From contig JAFISE010000251.1 in assembly GCA_022560025.1 (NCBI GenBank), positions 1 to 35,827 on the forward strand: a DNA stretch of 35,827 nucleotides. The letters run 5' to 3'. A model generated the notes under the pieces. The model did not search any database. It was not told where the DNA came from and was given only the letters and a program-made list of their open reading frames with translations. Position 1 is the stretch's first letter. Every line of letters starts with the position of its first letter. Positions 23,097 to 33,257 of this stretch are shown here, piece by piece. Origin of the DNA: Stagonosporopsis chrysanthemi. Taxonomy: Eukaryota > Ascomycota > Dothideomycetes > Pleosporales > Didymellaceae. Position numbers and translations under genes: made by a program.

Positions 23097-23660
23097 CTAG
23101 TGCTAGATCTTTAAAGGCACTCTAAGTACTAGGTAATAAGTATAGAGAAAGACTTTTAGAAGAACTATTAAACGTAATAGTACTTATCTCTAACTCTTGT
23201 TCTGCAATCTCTCTTTCTTTAATAGATATTGCTTCCTTAGCACAATAATCTAACAAATCTATCTATTAATACAACTACTCTTTGCATATATATATAATAT
23301 GTAATTCTTCTAGCGCCTTTTTAGAAGCTTTAAGTATATTACTCTGTGCCTTCTAAGTTTTCTTTATCTGCAACTGCAACTTCTCTTTCTTAGACACTAG
23401 CTAAGTAAATTCTAACTGTGTTATGCAGATATTATAATACTAACTACGCCTAGTATATTTACTATATTTCTCTAAGCTTATATAGACTTAATATATACGT
23501 TTGTATTAATAACAAGTAGAGTATTTCTAAACTATAATTGTCCTAAACGTATTAATAGTATCTGCAAGATAATAGTAATAAACTGTACTTTTAGCAAGAT
23601 ATTGTTTAAGTATTGTTAAAACAGCTTACTTAACTACTAAGGCAGAGGCTATGTTATATA
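23097..23660 (-). pseudogene. Antisense coding-like ORF in the 3' region of element 1
   Basis: On the minus strand, between chromodomain and 3' LTR, one frame runs for about 185 codons and is interrupted only by TAG/TAA, the pattern of other RIP-hit genes here. It opens near 23655 (IASALVVK.AVLTILK), passes a Cys/Tyr-rich segment (KYSTCY.YKRIY.VYISLEKYSKYTRRS) and becomes a charged, heptad-like helix (LVSKKEKLQLQIKKT, NILKASKKALEEL, KEAISIKEREIAEQELEI). Cys-rich N-terminus plus coiled coil resembles hypothetical proteins seen near fungal retrotransposons; that resemblance is from memory. The native start and stop are uncertain. Confidence 0.55.
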
Positions 23661-23685
23661 AATAAGCTTAAAAGACTAAGCTAAG

Positions 23686-23700
23686 ATAGAAAGGGGATAG
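23686..23700 (+). other. Polypurine tract of element 1
   Basis: ATAGAAAGGGGATAG lies directly before the 3' LTR. This is the usual plus-strand primer position in LTR retrotransposons. It kept its GGGG run, since this context is not a mutation target. Confidence 0.8.
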
Positions 23701-24223
23701 TGTTACAATCCTAAGAAATACTAAATATACAGAAACAATTACAAGATAATATAGTATAGTTAACCTATACAGGTTAAGAAATTATATATTAGTAATATTG
23801 CAAAGTTAGTAGTTATTAGTATAAGCACAGGCTATTATGTAACGTAATTAGTCTTAGTATAATTAGTGCAATTAGTAATTAGTCTAATTAATAATTAATA
23901 ATCAGTGTAATTAATAATTACTATAATTAGTAGTTTAACACTATTAATTACTCTGCATATCTCCTTAGTATATAGTTATATAAGAACACAACTACTAGAG
24001 TTTGTGTTTAACCTAAGTAATAATCTAAGTTATTAGATCTTAACTTTAACCTTTAAGCTAGACAGTCTACTCTGTACTACTTATTATTACTCTTGCTTTT
24101 AAGACAGACAGATAGTATCTATACTCTTTACTGTAAACCCCCTTTAGCCTTCTATTACTATATTTATCTTTAAAAACTAATTAAATAGTGCTTACAAGCT
24201 TTACTTAAAGTACAACCTTAATA
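23701..24223 (+). repeat. Element 1 3' LTR
   Basis: 523 bp, matching 17110-17632 end to end without indels. It is followed directly by the GAAGC target duplication at 24224-24228. Confidence 0.93.
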
Positions 24224-24228
24224 GAAGC

Positions 24229-24382
24229 CTTTATAGAGTTTAGATAGATAGTTTTAAAGTATCTTTTTATATAAGACCTATAAGAATAGAGATCTAGTCT
24301 TGTAGTTTATTTTAGTGCTCTTATACACCTTATAGCAGATACCTATATAATTTAGGCTCTTTTAGCATCTTATATTGTTATA
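24229..24382 (+). repeat. Element 2 left LTR, second part
   Basis: 154 bp, matching the last 154 bp of the right LTR (ending 31189). With 16986-17109 it rebuilds exactly 278 bp once the extra GAAGC is counted once. Confidence 0.9.
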
Positions 24383-24399
24383 TTATACTTTAAAACTTG

Positions 24400-25870
24400 T
24401 CTTAGCTAGTAACAGCTTTATAATAATATTGCTACAGTTTGTTTAGTTATTTGCACAAGCGCAGCTAAAGTATTATACCTAAACTAAATAAGTCTTTAAA
24501 TTGTTTATATAATAGTTAGGATACTAAAGATCTTCTAACAACTAAAGCTTATAGGTTTAGAACTTTTTACAACTTACTACTCTAAGATTAACTTTAGAAA
24601 AGCTGCGTTAGATTGTGCTAAGATAGATACTTAGAGACTATTAATAACCTACTTAATTTAGATACAACCTTAATATTAAGTACTACTATAAGACCTACTA
24701 CTTAGTCTTAGAACTAATTAGGGGCTAGACGCCCTTAGAGCCTTATATTAGTATAACTGTCTCCTGCTAACAACAGATCTAATTTAGAGCTATCTTACTA
24801 CAATCTCTTAGAAGAGATAGCTTAATTACAGTAAGAACTTGCTTAGTTACGTGCTAGCCTTGTTCTAGCAGATTGCCCCTTACTTACAACAGAAACACTA
24901 CTAATAGGTAGACTGTATTAATCTACTATAAGGCAGCTATCTAAAGCTAGCTTAGTACTTATAGTACACAAGAAGCTCTCTAAAAGGACCTTTAATATTA
25001 AGGTTCTTACTAATAGAAGTAATTCTACCTTTTAGTAATAGCGTGCCTTTATTTAAGACTAACTTAATATTAATACAGACTACTATTAGAGTATACGTGT
25101 ATATATAGCCCTTGTCTAAGGTTATATATCTAGATTAGCTAAAGAATACTTAGAACCTTAGTACTTTTTTAATAATAAAACAGATTGCTTTTATACTACA
25201 GAAGAGATAATTACACTCTTTAAGATATACTTTATTACTAGGAACAAGCAAGCAGAAAGCTAAGCAGCCTTTAATTAACTCTAAATAGAGAAATTAGAAG
25301 CTTTCTCTACTTTTAAAAGCTGCTTCCTTAGTACAGCTATTAGAGAAAAGGTACTCTAATTAGAATAGTTTTACTATATATAGACTAAGATCTCTCTAAG
25401 TATTTAAGTACTTAATCTAGGCTTTAAGCAGTAATAGTATAATTTCTTCTTTTAAATAGTAGAACACCTAACTACTTATAATATAGAAAAAAGGAACAAC
25501 CTTACTATGCTGCTACCTTTAGTTTTGCAGCCTTTAAGATCAACAAGAATACCTTAGTTAGATGTAAAACAAAGCTCTGTTACAACAAGTTAATAAGATT
25601 ACTTTTTTTCTAGCTAATCTACTTACTTTGCTTAGAGTACCTCTGCACCTTGCTAACTCTTTAACATACCTGCACTTATAAAGAATATAACTCTAAGAGC
25701 TTGCTATAACTATAAGAAGCTAGAACACTTTACTAAAGATTGTATAATACTCTGTGTATGTAAAATTAAGGTAGAACAAAAAGACTTTATTAACGCTAAA
25801 GAAGACTTTAATAAGACCTATACAATCTCTATAAGAAATAGTCCTGCCTAAGAAGATTACTCTACCTAGG
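24400..25870 (+). pseudogene. Element 2 Gag relic with zinc knuckle
   Basis: Broken + strand frames cover this part. A CCHC-type knuckle sits at 25702-25743, reading C-x2-Y-x4-H-x4-C (CYNYKKLEHFTKDC); its second Cys is now Tyr. Only the knuckle is confidently recognised; the N-terminal Gag part is too decayed. Confidence 0.7.
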
Positions 25871-28800
25871 CCTAAACTAATATAATCTATCTAATCTCTT
25901 ACTGTTTTATTTGTTTAGTAGACTGTATTTTCTTACTTCTACTATTCTTTGCAACTAAAGGCTTAGTGTTTAACTCTAATCTTTAGTTAATACTAGTGCC
26001 TAAGGATTTTTATTTTTAAATTCTAATATTGCTTATTTTATTTTTACTTCTCTCTATAAACCTATCTAAAAGCTACTTTTCTTAGTCTAAGTTAAAAGTT
26101 TCTAGAATTAAATTACTTCTTTTATAACCTAGTATATACAGTTACACCTTATAGTTAATAGCTAAAAGGTATATAACTGCTTTTTTATTATTATAAACCT
26201 TAGATTATAAAATTATATTATTAGAATTAAATAGCTTAAGTGCTTTAAGCTGTAACTTAATATAGATAGGTCTTAGTTAATATAGCCTACTAAATACCTT
26301 TAATTATACAATTCTGTGCTACCTCTATTAATAACTTTACAACAACTTTTTAGAAAAGGCAAAGCCTAATAAGATATAAAGTAACAAGATACTCTATAGA
26401 AATAAAAAAAGTATTAGTAACAATACAGCTTTAGTATAACTATTTAATATATAAAAAGTATATTAAAGTTGCCTAAGTTTTGTTTGTAACCTTTAGTACT
26501 ACTTAACAAGGTAGTAAACACTCTTATAACTACTCTAACTAAGGTTGCTACTATTACTATGCTCTTAGCTAACACTTTCTACTTCTTAATAAAGAAACTG
26601 CAAAACAAGTTCTTTATAACTAATCTGTATAAGATTACTTATATTATAGAAGAGAAGCGTAACTAAAACAACTCTAAAAACGCCTAACTAATCTAAGAAT
26701 ACTTACTAGCCTAGTACTCTTAGTATACTAATATATTTAGCAAGACAGAAGCTAAAAGCCTTTTAGATTACTGCCTTTATAACTACAAGATCGTTCTAGA
26801 AGAACCTTTACCTAACTACTACTTTTTCTTGTACAAATAGAACCTAGAAGAACTTAAAGCTACTAAGAAGTTTGTATAAGAACAGCTGCGCTATAGTTAG
26901 ATTAAATATAGCTAAAGCCTATTTATATTACTTATACTGTGTATACAAAAACTAAATAAAAGCCTGTATATCTGTATAAACTATTGCAAATTAAACAATT
27001 TAACTTGCAAAGACTTCTATCTAATACTCTGCATAGACAAGCTGCTTGCTTAACTATCTAAAGCAAAGATATTTACTAAGTTTAATATTTAATTAGCTTT
27101 TAACTAAATCTATATAGATCTTGCTTCTAAAGAGTATACTATATTTAGAATATATTACAGTATATACAAGTGCAAAGTCTTACTATTTAGTTTATATAAT
27201 AGCTCTGCTATATACTAATACTATATAAACAACGTTCTAATTAACTACTTAGATAACTTTTATATTACTTACCTAGACAATATCTTTATCTCCTCTAAAA
27301 ACACTTAGACTTACTAGATATATATTAAAAAGGTTCTAGAACATCTTTACTCTGCAGGCCTGCAGGTTAATATTAAGAAAAGTAAATTCTATATAACTTA
27401 TACTTAGTACCTTAGATACATCTTTATAAACAAAGGTATTAAGGTAGATCTTAAGAAGGTATAAGTTTTAGCAGACTAGAAGCTATTTACAACTGTAATA
27501 GGTATAAAATTATTCCTAGGCTTTACTAGTTTCTATTAACAATTTGTGCTTAAGTTTTCTTAGGTAGCAAAACCTTTAATTATGTTGCAAAGTCTGTTAA
27601 ATGCCTTTAAATAGACTCTAGACTGCTAGGCTAGCTTTAAGAAGCTTAAACAGAGCCTATTAGCTATCTTAACTCTATACTACTTTAACCTAGACCTTAA
27701 AACAAAGCTTAAGACTAATATATTAAATAGAGTAGTAGCTAGTGTTATATCTTAGAAACACACAGACAACTACTAGTACTTTATAGTGTTCTACAGCTAT
27801 TCTTTATTAAGTTTAGAGCTTAACTAAGAGATCTATAATAAAGAGCTCTTTGCTATCTTCTAGGCCTTTAACAAGTAAAGAGCTAAGCTAACGTCTATGT
27901 TAAATTAGATCTGTATTTACTCTAACTACTGTTCCTTAGAATATTTTATAACTACTAAAGTCTTAAATACCTAACAAGCTAGGTAAGCAGAGGTACTTAC
28001 TCTGTTTAACTTCTAAATTAAGTACACCTTAGAGAAGAATAATAAGAAGGCTAATATTCTTAGTTAAAGAGAGCAAGACCTAGCTAACCTTAAGACAGCT
28101 TAGAAAGATAATTACTCCTAAGTAATTTTAGGTCTCTAACAACTCTATAACTATATTAACTTTAATCTTGCCTAAGTCTATCTTTTGCATTCTTTAGTAT
28201 ACACTATCTATACCTTGCAGCTAGAGATATAGTTAGACTTCTTAGAACTAATTAAAGCTATACTACAACACAATTGCTAAGCCTTTAAAAAAGAGTAAAA
28301 ATCTTTAGCTTTTAGTTATTAGATTTATAATAGTCTACTTTTATATTAAGATTAGTTATGTATAGCCTTAGACTCTTTGTTATACACGCGCCTTATCTAA
28401 GAAGCTTATAACTAAGTATCTACTGCTTACCTAAGTGCAAAGAAAACCTACTAGCTACTATCTTAATAGTATTACTAGCAAGGCATAGGTGCTAGCTAGA
28501 TACAATTAAATACTCGTTATTATTAACTATTTAACAAAGCAGGCAATTACTATTCTATGCTACAATACTATAACTATACAAGAAATAGCTTTTTTGTTTA
28601 TCTAATAAGTCTATTGTTTTAGTTATACCTCTAAATTAATAGTATCTAATTATAGACCCTAGTTTATATCTTGTTTCTAGTCTAAGTTCTGTTAGATTAT
28701 TAGTATTAAAGTTAAGCTTTCTACTACCTACTATAAAGAAACTAATAGCTAAACAGAGATTATAAACAAGTATATTAACTAGCAGCTATAACTGTTTGTA

Positions 28801-29530
28801 ACGTACTATTAAGATAACTAGTCTAAATTACTGCTACTTATTAACTGCGCACAGCTTACCTTACTTTATTTTAGTATTAGAATAACTTTCTATTAAGTAT
28901 TGTTTAGAAGTAAACCTAGATAGAGCTAGTAGTAAAATAAACTTAATATAGATACAACTTCTTATAACAACCTAAACTACTAGGATATACTTGCTTTAGC
29001 AACTTGCATGTACTAAGCTTAGAAGGTAGCTAAGAAGAATATAGAAAAGGTACAGCTGCAAATAAAAGCTACTAAGAATAAGCACTGCAGTCTAGTTAAC
29101 TAGGCAGTAGGTAATAAGGTATACTTGTTAACTAAGAACTTAGCTGTTAAGCGTCTTAGCTAAAAGCTATCTAACTTATAAAAAAGTCTATTTAAAGTTC
29201 TTAAGTAAGTTAGTTATTTATAGTATTTAAAACTTTCTTCTAGTTTACAAATTTACAACGTCTTTGCCTTAGATATACTCTGCAAAGACCTAGCAGACTC
29301 TTTACCTAGATAAAAAGCTCTAAAACTCTTAGGTATTCTAATTTAAAGAATTAAAGAATAAGAAGTATAAAAGATACTTGCAAGTAAGCTAGTCTAATAA
29401 TACTTAAAGTACTATGTAAGTTAGCTAGGACACAACCTTAACTCTACCTAGTACTTAGCAGAAAACTTTAAGAACACTCTTTACAAGCTAAGAGTGTTTT
29501 ATAATAAGTATTTATAATTACTAGGTCTTT
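25871..29530 (+). pseudogene. Element 2 Pol relic: RT, RNase H, integrase, chromodomain
   Basis: RT at about 27100-27480 shows IYIDLASKEYTIF, NNVLINYLDNFYITYLDNIFISSKN (again YLDN for YLDD), KKVLEHLYSAGLQVNIKKSKF and IFINKGIKV. The connection and RNase H follow to about 28080: FLGFTSFY, NKELFAIF.AF, FITTKVLNT and KYTLEKNNKKANILS. The integrase core is at about 28480-28900: LVIINYLTKQAITIL, KLIVSNYRPQFIS and TTYYKETNS.TEIINKY. A chromodomain lies at about 29350-29520: YLKYYVS.LGHNLNST.YLAENFKNT. Domain order makes this a second chromovirus, distinct in sequence from element 1. All frames carry TAG/TAA. Confidence 0.9.
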
Positions 29531-29699
29531 TAAAGCAGTTACTAAATTAAATTAAATCTTAGAAAGAAAACAGCTAGTAATAGTTTAAGTAAGCACGTTA
29601 TAAATTTAAAAGATAAAGAAAATCTTAACTACTCTAAATACCTACTAACCTAGCTAAGTAATAAAGAAAAACGTCTACTCTACTGTACAAGTAGTAATT

Positions 29700-30560
29700 A
29701 AGCTAGAGCCTTACTAACGTTGCTTATTTTTTTTTTAGCATCTACTATAAAAGTATCTAAAGGAAGCTAAGCCTTCTTAGGTATAGTTTGCTTAAGACTT
29801 TTACTCTTAGTGCTCTGCTATAGAGCTTTAACTACTAGAGCCTGCAAGGATACTATAGCCTGCCTAAGCTCTACTACTTTATCCTGCAGAGACTTTACCT
29901 GCGCAGTAAGTGCTCTTATTACCTTTATTAAAGCCTAATTAGTAATAAGCTAGACGTAGTACTAATAGAGTAATATATTAGCAGCTAACACCTTTTTAAG
30001 CTGCGCAGTTACTACTTGTACTATACTTGCTAAGGCATAGGCTAACTAATAAAGGTTATTCTAAGTAGTCTTATAAATAGCCTATATAGCTATTGCCTTT
30101 AGCTTTTTTAACTCTTTACTTTCTTCTGCTGTAGCTTCTTCTTACACAACAAAGTTGCTTTAAAAAGCATTATACTTAAGTCTAACGTAAATTAGCACTT
30201 ATTTAAAAGTTAGCCTAAAGACTAATAAAAAGAAAGTAATAGTAATTAAACTAAACAATACTTCTTATTCTAAAGTGTGTAATAAGCATACTTTAATAAC
30301 AATACCTTGTTAAAGGTGTACACTACTGTGTTCCCTTGCACAAAGGCCTAAATTAAATAAAAGCAGATAACTTAATAAGCTACTGCAAAAGTGCTAAGAA
30401 AGACAGGTATTAGCATAGTAACTAAAAAACAAGCCTAGTAACAGTTAGTAGTAATTAAATAAAGTTGTTTAAAGTACTTACAGTAAGAATTAGTGTCTGT
30501 TAGAGAATAGAAATAAGTAGAGTACACGTTGTTTACTTAAAAAGCATGCTGTAAGCGATT
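29700..30560 (-). pseudogene. Antisense coding-like region in the 3' part of element 2
   Basis: Between chromodomain and right LTR the minus strand gives long frames broken only by TAG/TAA. At about 29700-30150 it is helical and heptad-like: EEATAEESKELKKLKAIAI, LAYALASIVQVVTAQLKKVL, IRALTAQVKSLQDKVVELR and QAIVSLQALVVKAL. Upstream (about 30250-30550), in another frame, it reads SLTDTNSYCKYFKQLYLITT and AFVQGNTVVYTFNKVLLLK. A frame change or intron separates the two. No known family was recognised. Confidence 0.45.
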
Positions 30561-30911
30561 TAACCTAATTAGGGAGTAGATTAAACGCGTTTCTACAGTT
30601 ACTACAATATTAGTAAAAGCTACCTTGTTAGTGCAGGCTCTTATAACAGCTATAAGCTTAGTAACAATCTAATTTACCTAGTTATTGTTACTAGAAAGCT
30701 TGCCTAAGACAGATAAGTACAGAGTAGCTAATATAGGTTATGTAGTAAAACCTAAATAGAGGTTAATAATAGTAAAAAAAGACTAGAGTCTTAGAATAGA
30801 TAAGAGTTAGATGTATTTTATACCTTTTTAAAGTTTAAACCTTTATAGCATAAGAATTTTTCTTATAATTTTGTAGAATTAAAGACAATCTGCTTACAAA
30901 GAAGAGAGTAA

Positions 30912-31189
30912 TATAAAAACAAGCTAAGTTCTTTAAGCTTATTTTATATTACCTAACAACTACTTAACTTAAATCTATCTTCTAACTACTCCTTAGTATA
31001 GTCTTCTTTAAGCTTCTAGGTATAAGAAAAGAAGCCTCTACAGAGTTTAGATAGATAGTTTTAAAGTATCTTTTTATACAAGACCTATAGAAATAAAGAT
31101 CTAGTTCTATAGTTTATTTTAGTGCTCTTATATACTTTGTAGCAGATACCTATATAATTTAAACTCTTCTAGCATCTTGTGTTGTTACA
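30912..31189 (+). repeat. Element 2 right LTR
   Basis: 278 bp, preceded by a purine-rich tract at about 30898-30910 and followed by the CTATA target duplication. It ends GTTGTTACA; the left copy has GTTATA at the same place. Confidence 0.92.
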
Positions 31190-31284
31190 CTATATACTTT
31201 AGTTATTTTAGAAAGTTTTAGAGTTTTATAAAACTTTATTTTAAAGTCTTATAGAATTTATAGAATTCTATAGATATTTTAAAA

Positions 31285-31480
31285 GTAAGCTAGTAGATAG
31301 GTAGAGTTTAAGTAGAAGTTAAGGTAGCACGTAATAGTAAGCTAGCAAATAGGTAGGGGTTAAGTAGGGGTTAAGGTAGCACGTAACAGTACCTAACCTC
31401 TACTTAACCTCTACCTGTGCTAAGTTAATACTAAGTAGGTAGAAGTTAGGTTGTCTCTACTTAGAGTAGAAGTTAGGTTA
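31285..31480. repeat. 52-bp tandem repeat and overlapping G-rich inverted repeat
   Basis: Two tandem 52-bp units (31285-31336, 31337-31388) share GTAAGCTAG...ATAGGTAG...TTAAGTAG...GTTAAGGTAGCACGTAA. Directly after them, 31389-31425 carries the reverse complement of the TAGGGGTTAAGTAGGGGTTA motif, so the second unit can fold back on it. A further GTAGGTAGAAGTTAGG block follows to about 31480. It may be the end of a DNA transposon or a foldback remnant. Confidence 0.6.
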
Positions 31481-31529
31481 GAGTTGCTAAAAAATATACT
31501 AAAAATTAGCTTTGCTAACTCTAACTATA

Positions 31530-32811
31530 TATAGAAAAGATTTGTAAGATTCTAAATCTATTATTTTTTAAGAAAATAACTCTATTAAATATTAAAATTA
31601 TAAAGAATTATTATTATAGTAAATTATTATATTATATAATTATTAGTTTAAAAAGAGTTTGTAATTACTTTCTATAGATATACTTAGAGAATTAGAGTTA
31701 GAATATAAATATATATACTAATTAGCTAAACAACGTTTTACTACTACTAAAAGCACTAAGCTTATTATATTATTAAAGAGCTAGCTTAGAATCTTTCTGC
31801 TAAATAGTAATCTTCTTTATATATATAGTGTTTAGGTTAAGATCTAATAATATTAGCACTTATATTAAATTATATTTGCAAATATATATACTTTTAAAAT
31901 ATTCTACTAAGAAAGCCTTACTTGCTTTTTAAATAGCTTTAATTACAGAGTATTAAAAACAAGCATTGCTTATTACTTAGATATACTATATAGATTTGCA
32001 AACAAGGTATATAAATAGCAGCTTATAGAAGAGAAGTTTACTACCTTTCTAGTAGTAATAGATTTTGTAAAAGGTAATAGCTATAGAGAATTAGAATAGT
32101 TCTGTAATAATAGCTTATAATAACCTACTACTAAGCTTATAGCACTAGAGCTTGTAAGCAAGTTTAGTAAATAGAAGTAATTTACAGGCAGCTTTTATAG
32201 TAAGAAGCTTAGCTTTTAGCTTTTAAGTAACAGCCTGTATACTAGCTTTGTTCTTAATATTCTTAAACTTTAGTAGTATAGTAGTAGTTATACAGAGTAA
32301 TAGATAGGTTATAAGTAGTAAGTAGATAGTAGATACAAGTAGACAAATAGATATTTTGTAAATATCCTGCAGTTATAGTAAGTTTGTTAGGCTTAACAGC
32401 TCTGCAGCTTAGTACACAGCTATACCTATAATAATTAACTATAATAATTATTTCTATATATATAACTAACTAAGTGCTTTTAAATAAGCTTATTTTAAGA
32501 TAAATTTAACTTTAATTAGGTAAGTTCTCTAAATATATAGCTAGAGTTAATAATTATTAGATAGTAAGGCAGGTAGAGCACAGCCTAGCTTAGAAAATCT
32601 GTAAGTAAGGATAGCTTTGCAGCTAACTTACTAGCTGTTACTATAATAGATAACTGTAATAAACTACTATATTATTAAATACAAGACGTGCTTTTTAATA
32701 ATACTATTTTCTAGTTAATCTAATATTTTGCAACGTAGATATACAAACTATAAGTATAGCAGTCTTGTAATTTAGGCACGTTTTTGTTTGCCTGCAGTAT
32801 ATAGGCTACTT
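31530..32811 (+). pseudogene. Degenerate coding sequence of unknown family
   Basis: From about 31960 to 32750 a + strand reading with TAG/TAA-only interruptions gives coherent segments such as YRFANKVYK.QLIEEKFTTFLVVIDFVKGNSYRELE and PTTKLIALELVSKFSK. This suggests one former gene, perhaps of another mobile element. I do not recognise it. The first part (31530-31950) is too AT-rich to read. Confidence 0.4.
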
Positions 32812-33257
32812 AGCTTAGGGTAGCGAGCTGGGTATCCCTGTGTACTTAGAGTCTCTAACTTTAGGTAGGTATAACTCTTTGAATACTTAAGATACGGCTT
32901 AGTAATGTATTACACGATAGAATGCACTAAGCTAGAGCTCTCAAAAGAGCTACTACATGCTTAATTTAGAATAGTTTTGGCTTAGATATATCGCTTAGAA
33001 CCTATAGAGAGTTTGTAGACCCTAGGGTTGGGTAGGGGTAGGGGTAGTACAAACTATCTAGCTATTCCAGGCGATATAACTAAGCCGAAACTAATCTAAA
33101 TTAGGCAAGTAGTAGCTCTTTTAAGAGCTCTAGCTTAGCGCATTCTATCGTGTAATACATTACTAAGCCGTATCTTAAGTATTTAAAGAGTTATACCTAC
33201 CTAAAGTTAGAGACTCTAAGTACACAGGGGTACCTAGCTCGCCAGCCTAACTTAGCT
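32812..33257. mobile_element. 446-bp foldback (MITE-like) element with G-quadruplex loop
   Basis: The left arm 32812-32994 and right arm 33071-33257 are inverted repeats of about 185 bp with high identity. They share, for example, CTGTGTACTTAGAGTCTC, AAGATACGGCTTAG and CACGATAGAATGC. Shorter pairing (AGTTTGTA/TACAAACT) extends into the centre, leaving a loop of about 30 nt with GGG-TT-GGG-TA-GGGG-TA-GGGG at 33025-33044. The element keeps TGG, CCA, TCA, TGA and CCG triplets that are almost absent around it. No transposase fits inside. The target duplication could not be fixed because the ends are in AT-rich sequence. Confidence 0.8.

Larger units (their letters stand above)
17110..24223 (+). 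mobile_element. Element 1: RIP-degraded chromodomain Ty3/gypsy LTR retrotransposon nested in element 2
   Basis: Two 523-bp LTRs (17110-17632 and 23701-24223) start TGTTACAATC and end ACAACCTTAATA. The 5-bp target duplication GAAGC (17105-17109, 24224-24228) and a polypurine tract AGAAAGGGGATAG just before the 3' LTR confirm the boundaries. By eye the LTRs differ at roughly forty positions, all transitions. The order on the + strand is Gag, RT, RNase H, integrase, chromodomain, which defines a chromovirus of the Ty3/gypsy group. Every domain contains TAG/TAA stops, so it is inactive. Confidence 0.95.
16986..31189 (+). mobile_element. Element 2: RIP-degraded chromodomain Ty3/gypsy LTR retrotransposon, split by element 1
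   Basis: The left LTR is split into 16986-17109 and 24229-24382 (124 + 154 = 278 bp); the right LTR is 30912-31189 (278 bp). A CTATA target duplication flanks it at 16981-16985 and 31190-31194. The LTR ends read TATAA...TTACA, as expected for TGTAA...TTACA after mutation of the first TG. A purine-rich tract (AAAGAAGAGAGTA) precedes the right LTR. The internal region 24383-30911 holds, on the + strand, a Gag zinc knuckle, RT, RNase H, integrase and chromodomain, all with many in-frame TAG/TAA. It is older than element 1, which inserted into its left LTR. Confidence 0.92.

Noticed and set aside
33025..33044. Interstitial telomere
   Set aside because: Only four G-runs of irregular length are present and they sit exactly in the loop of an inverted repeat, so a structural motif of the foldback is the simpler reading.
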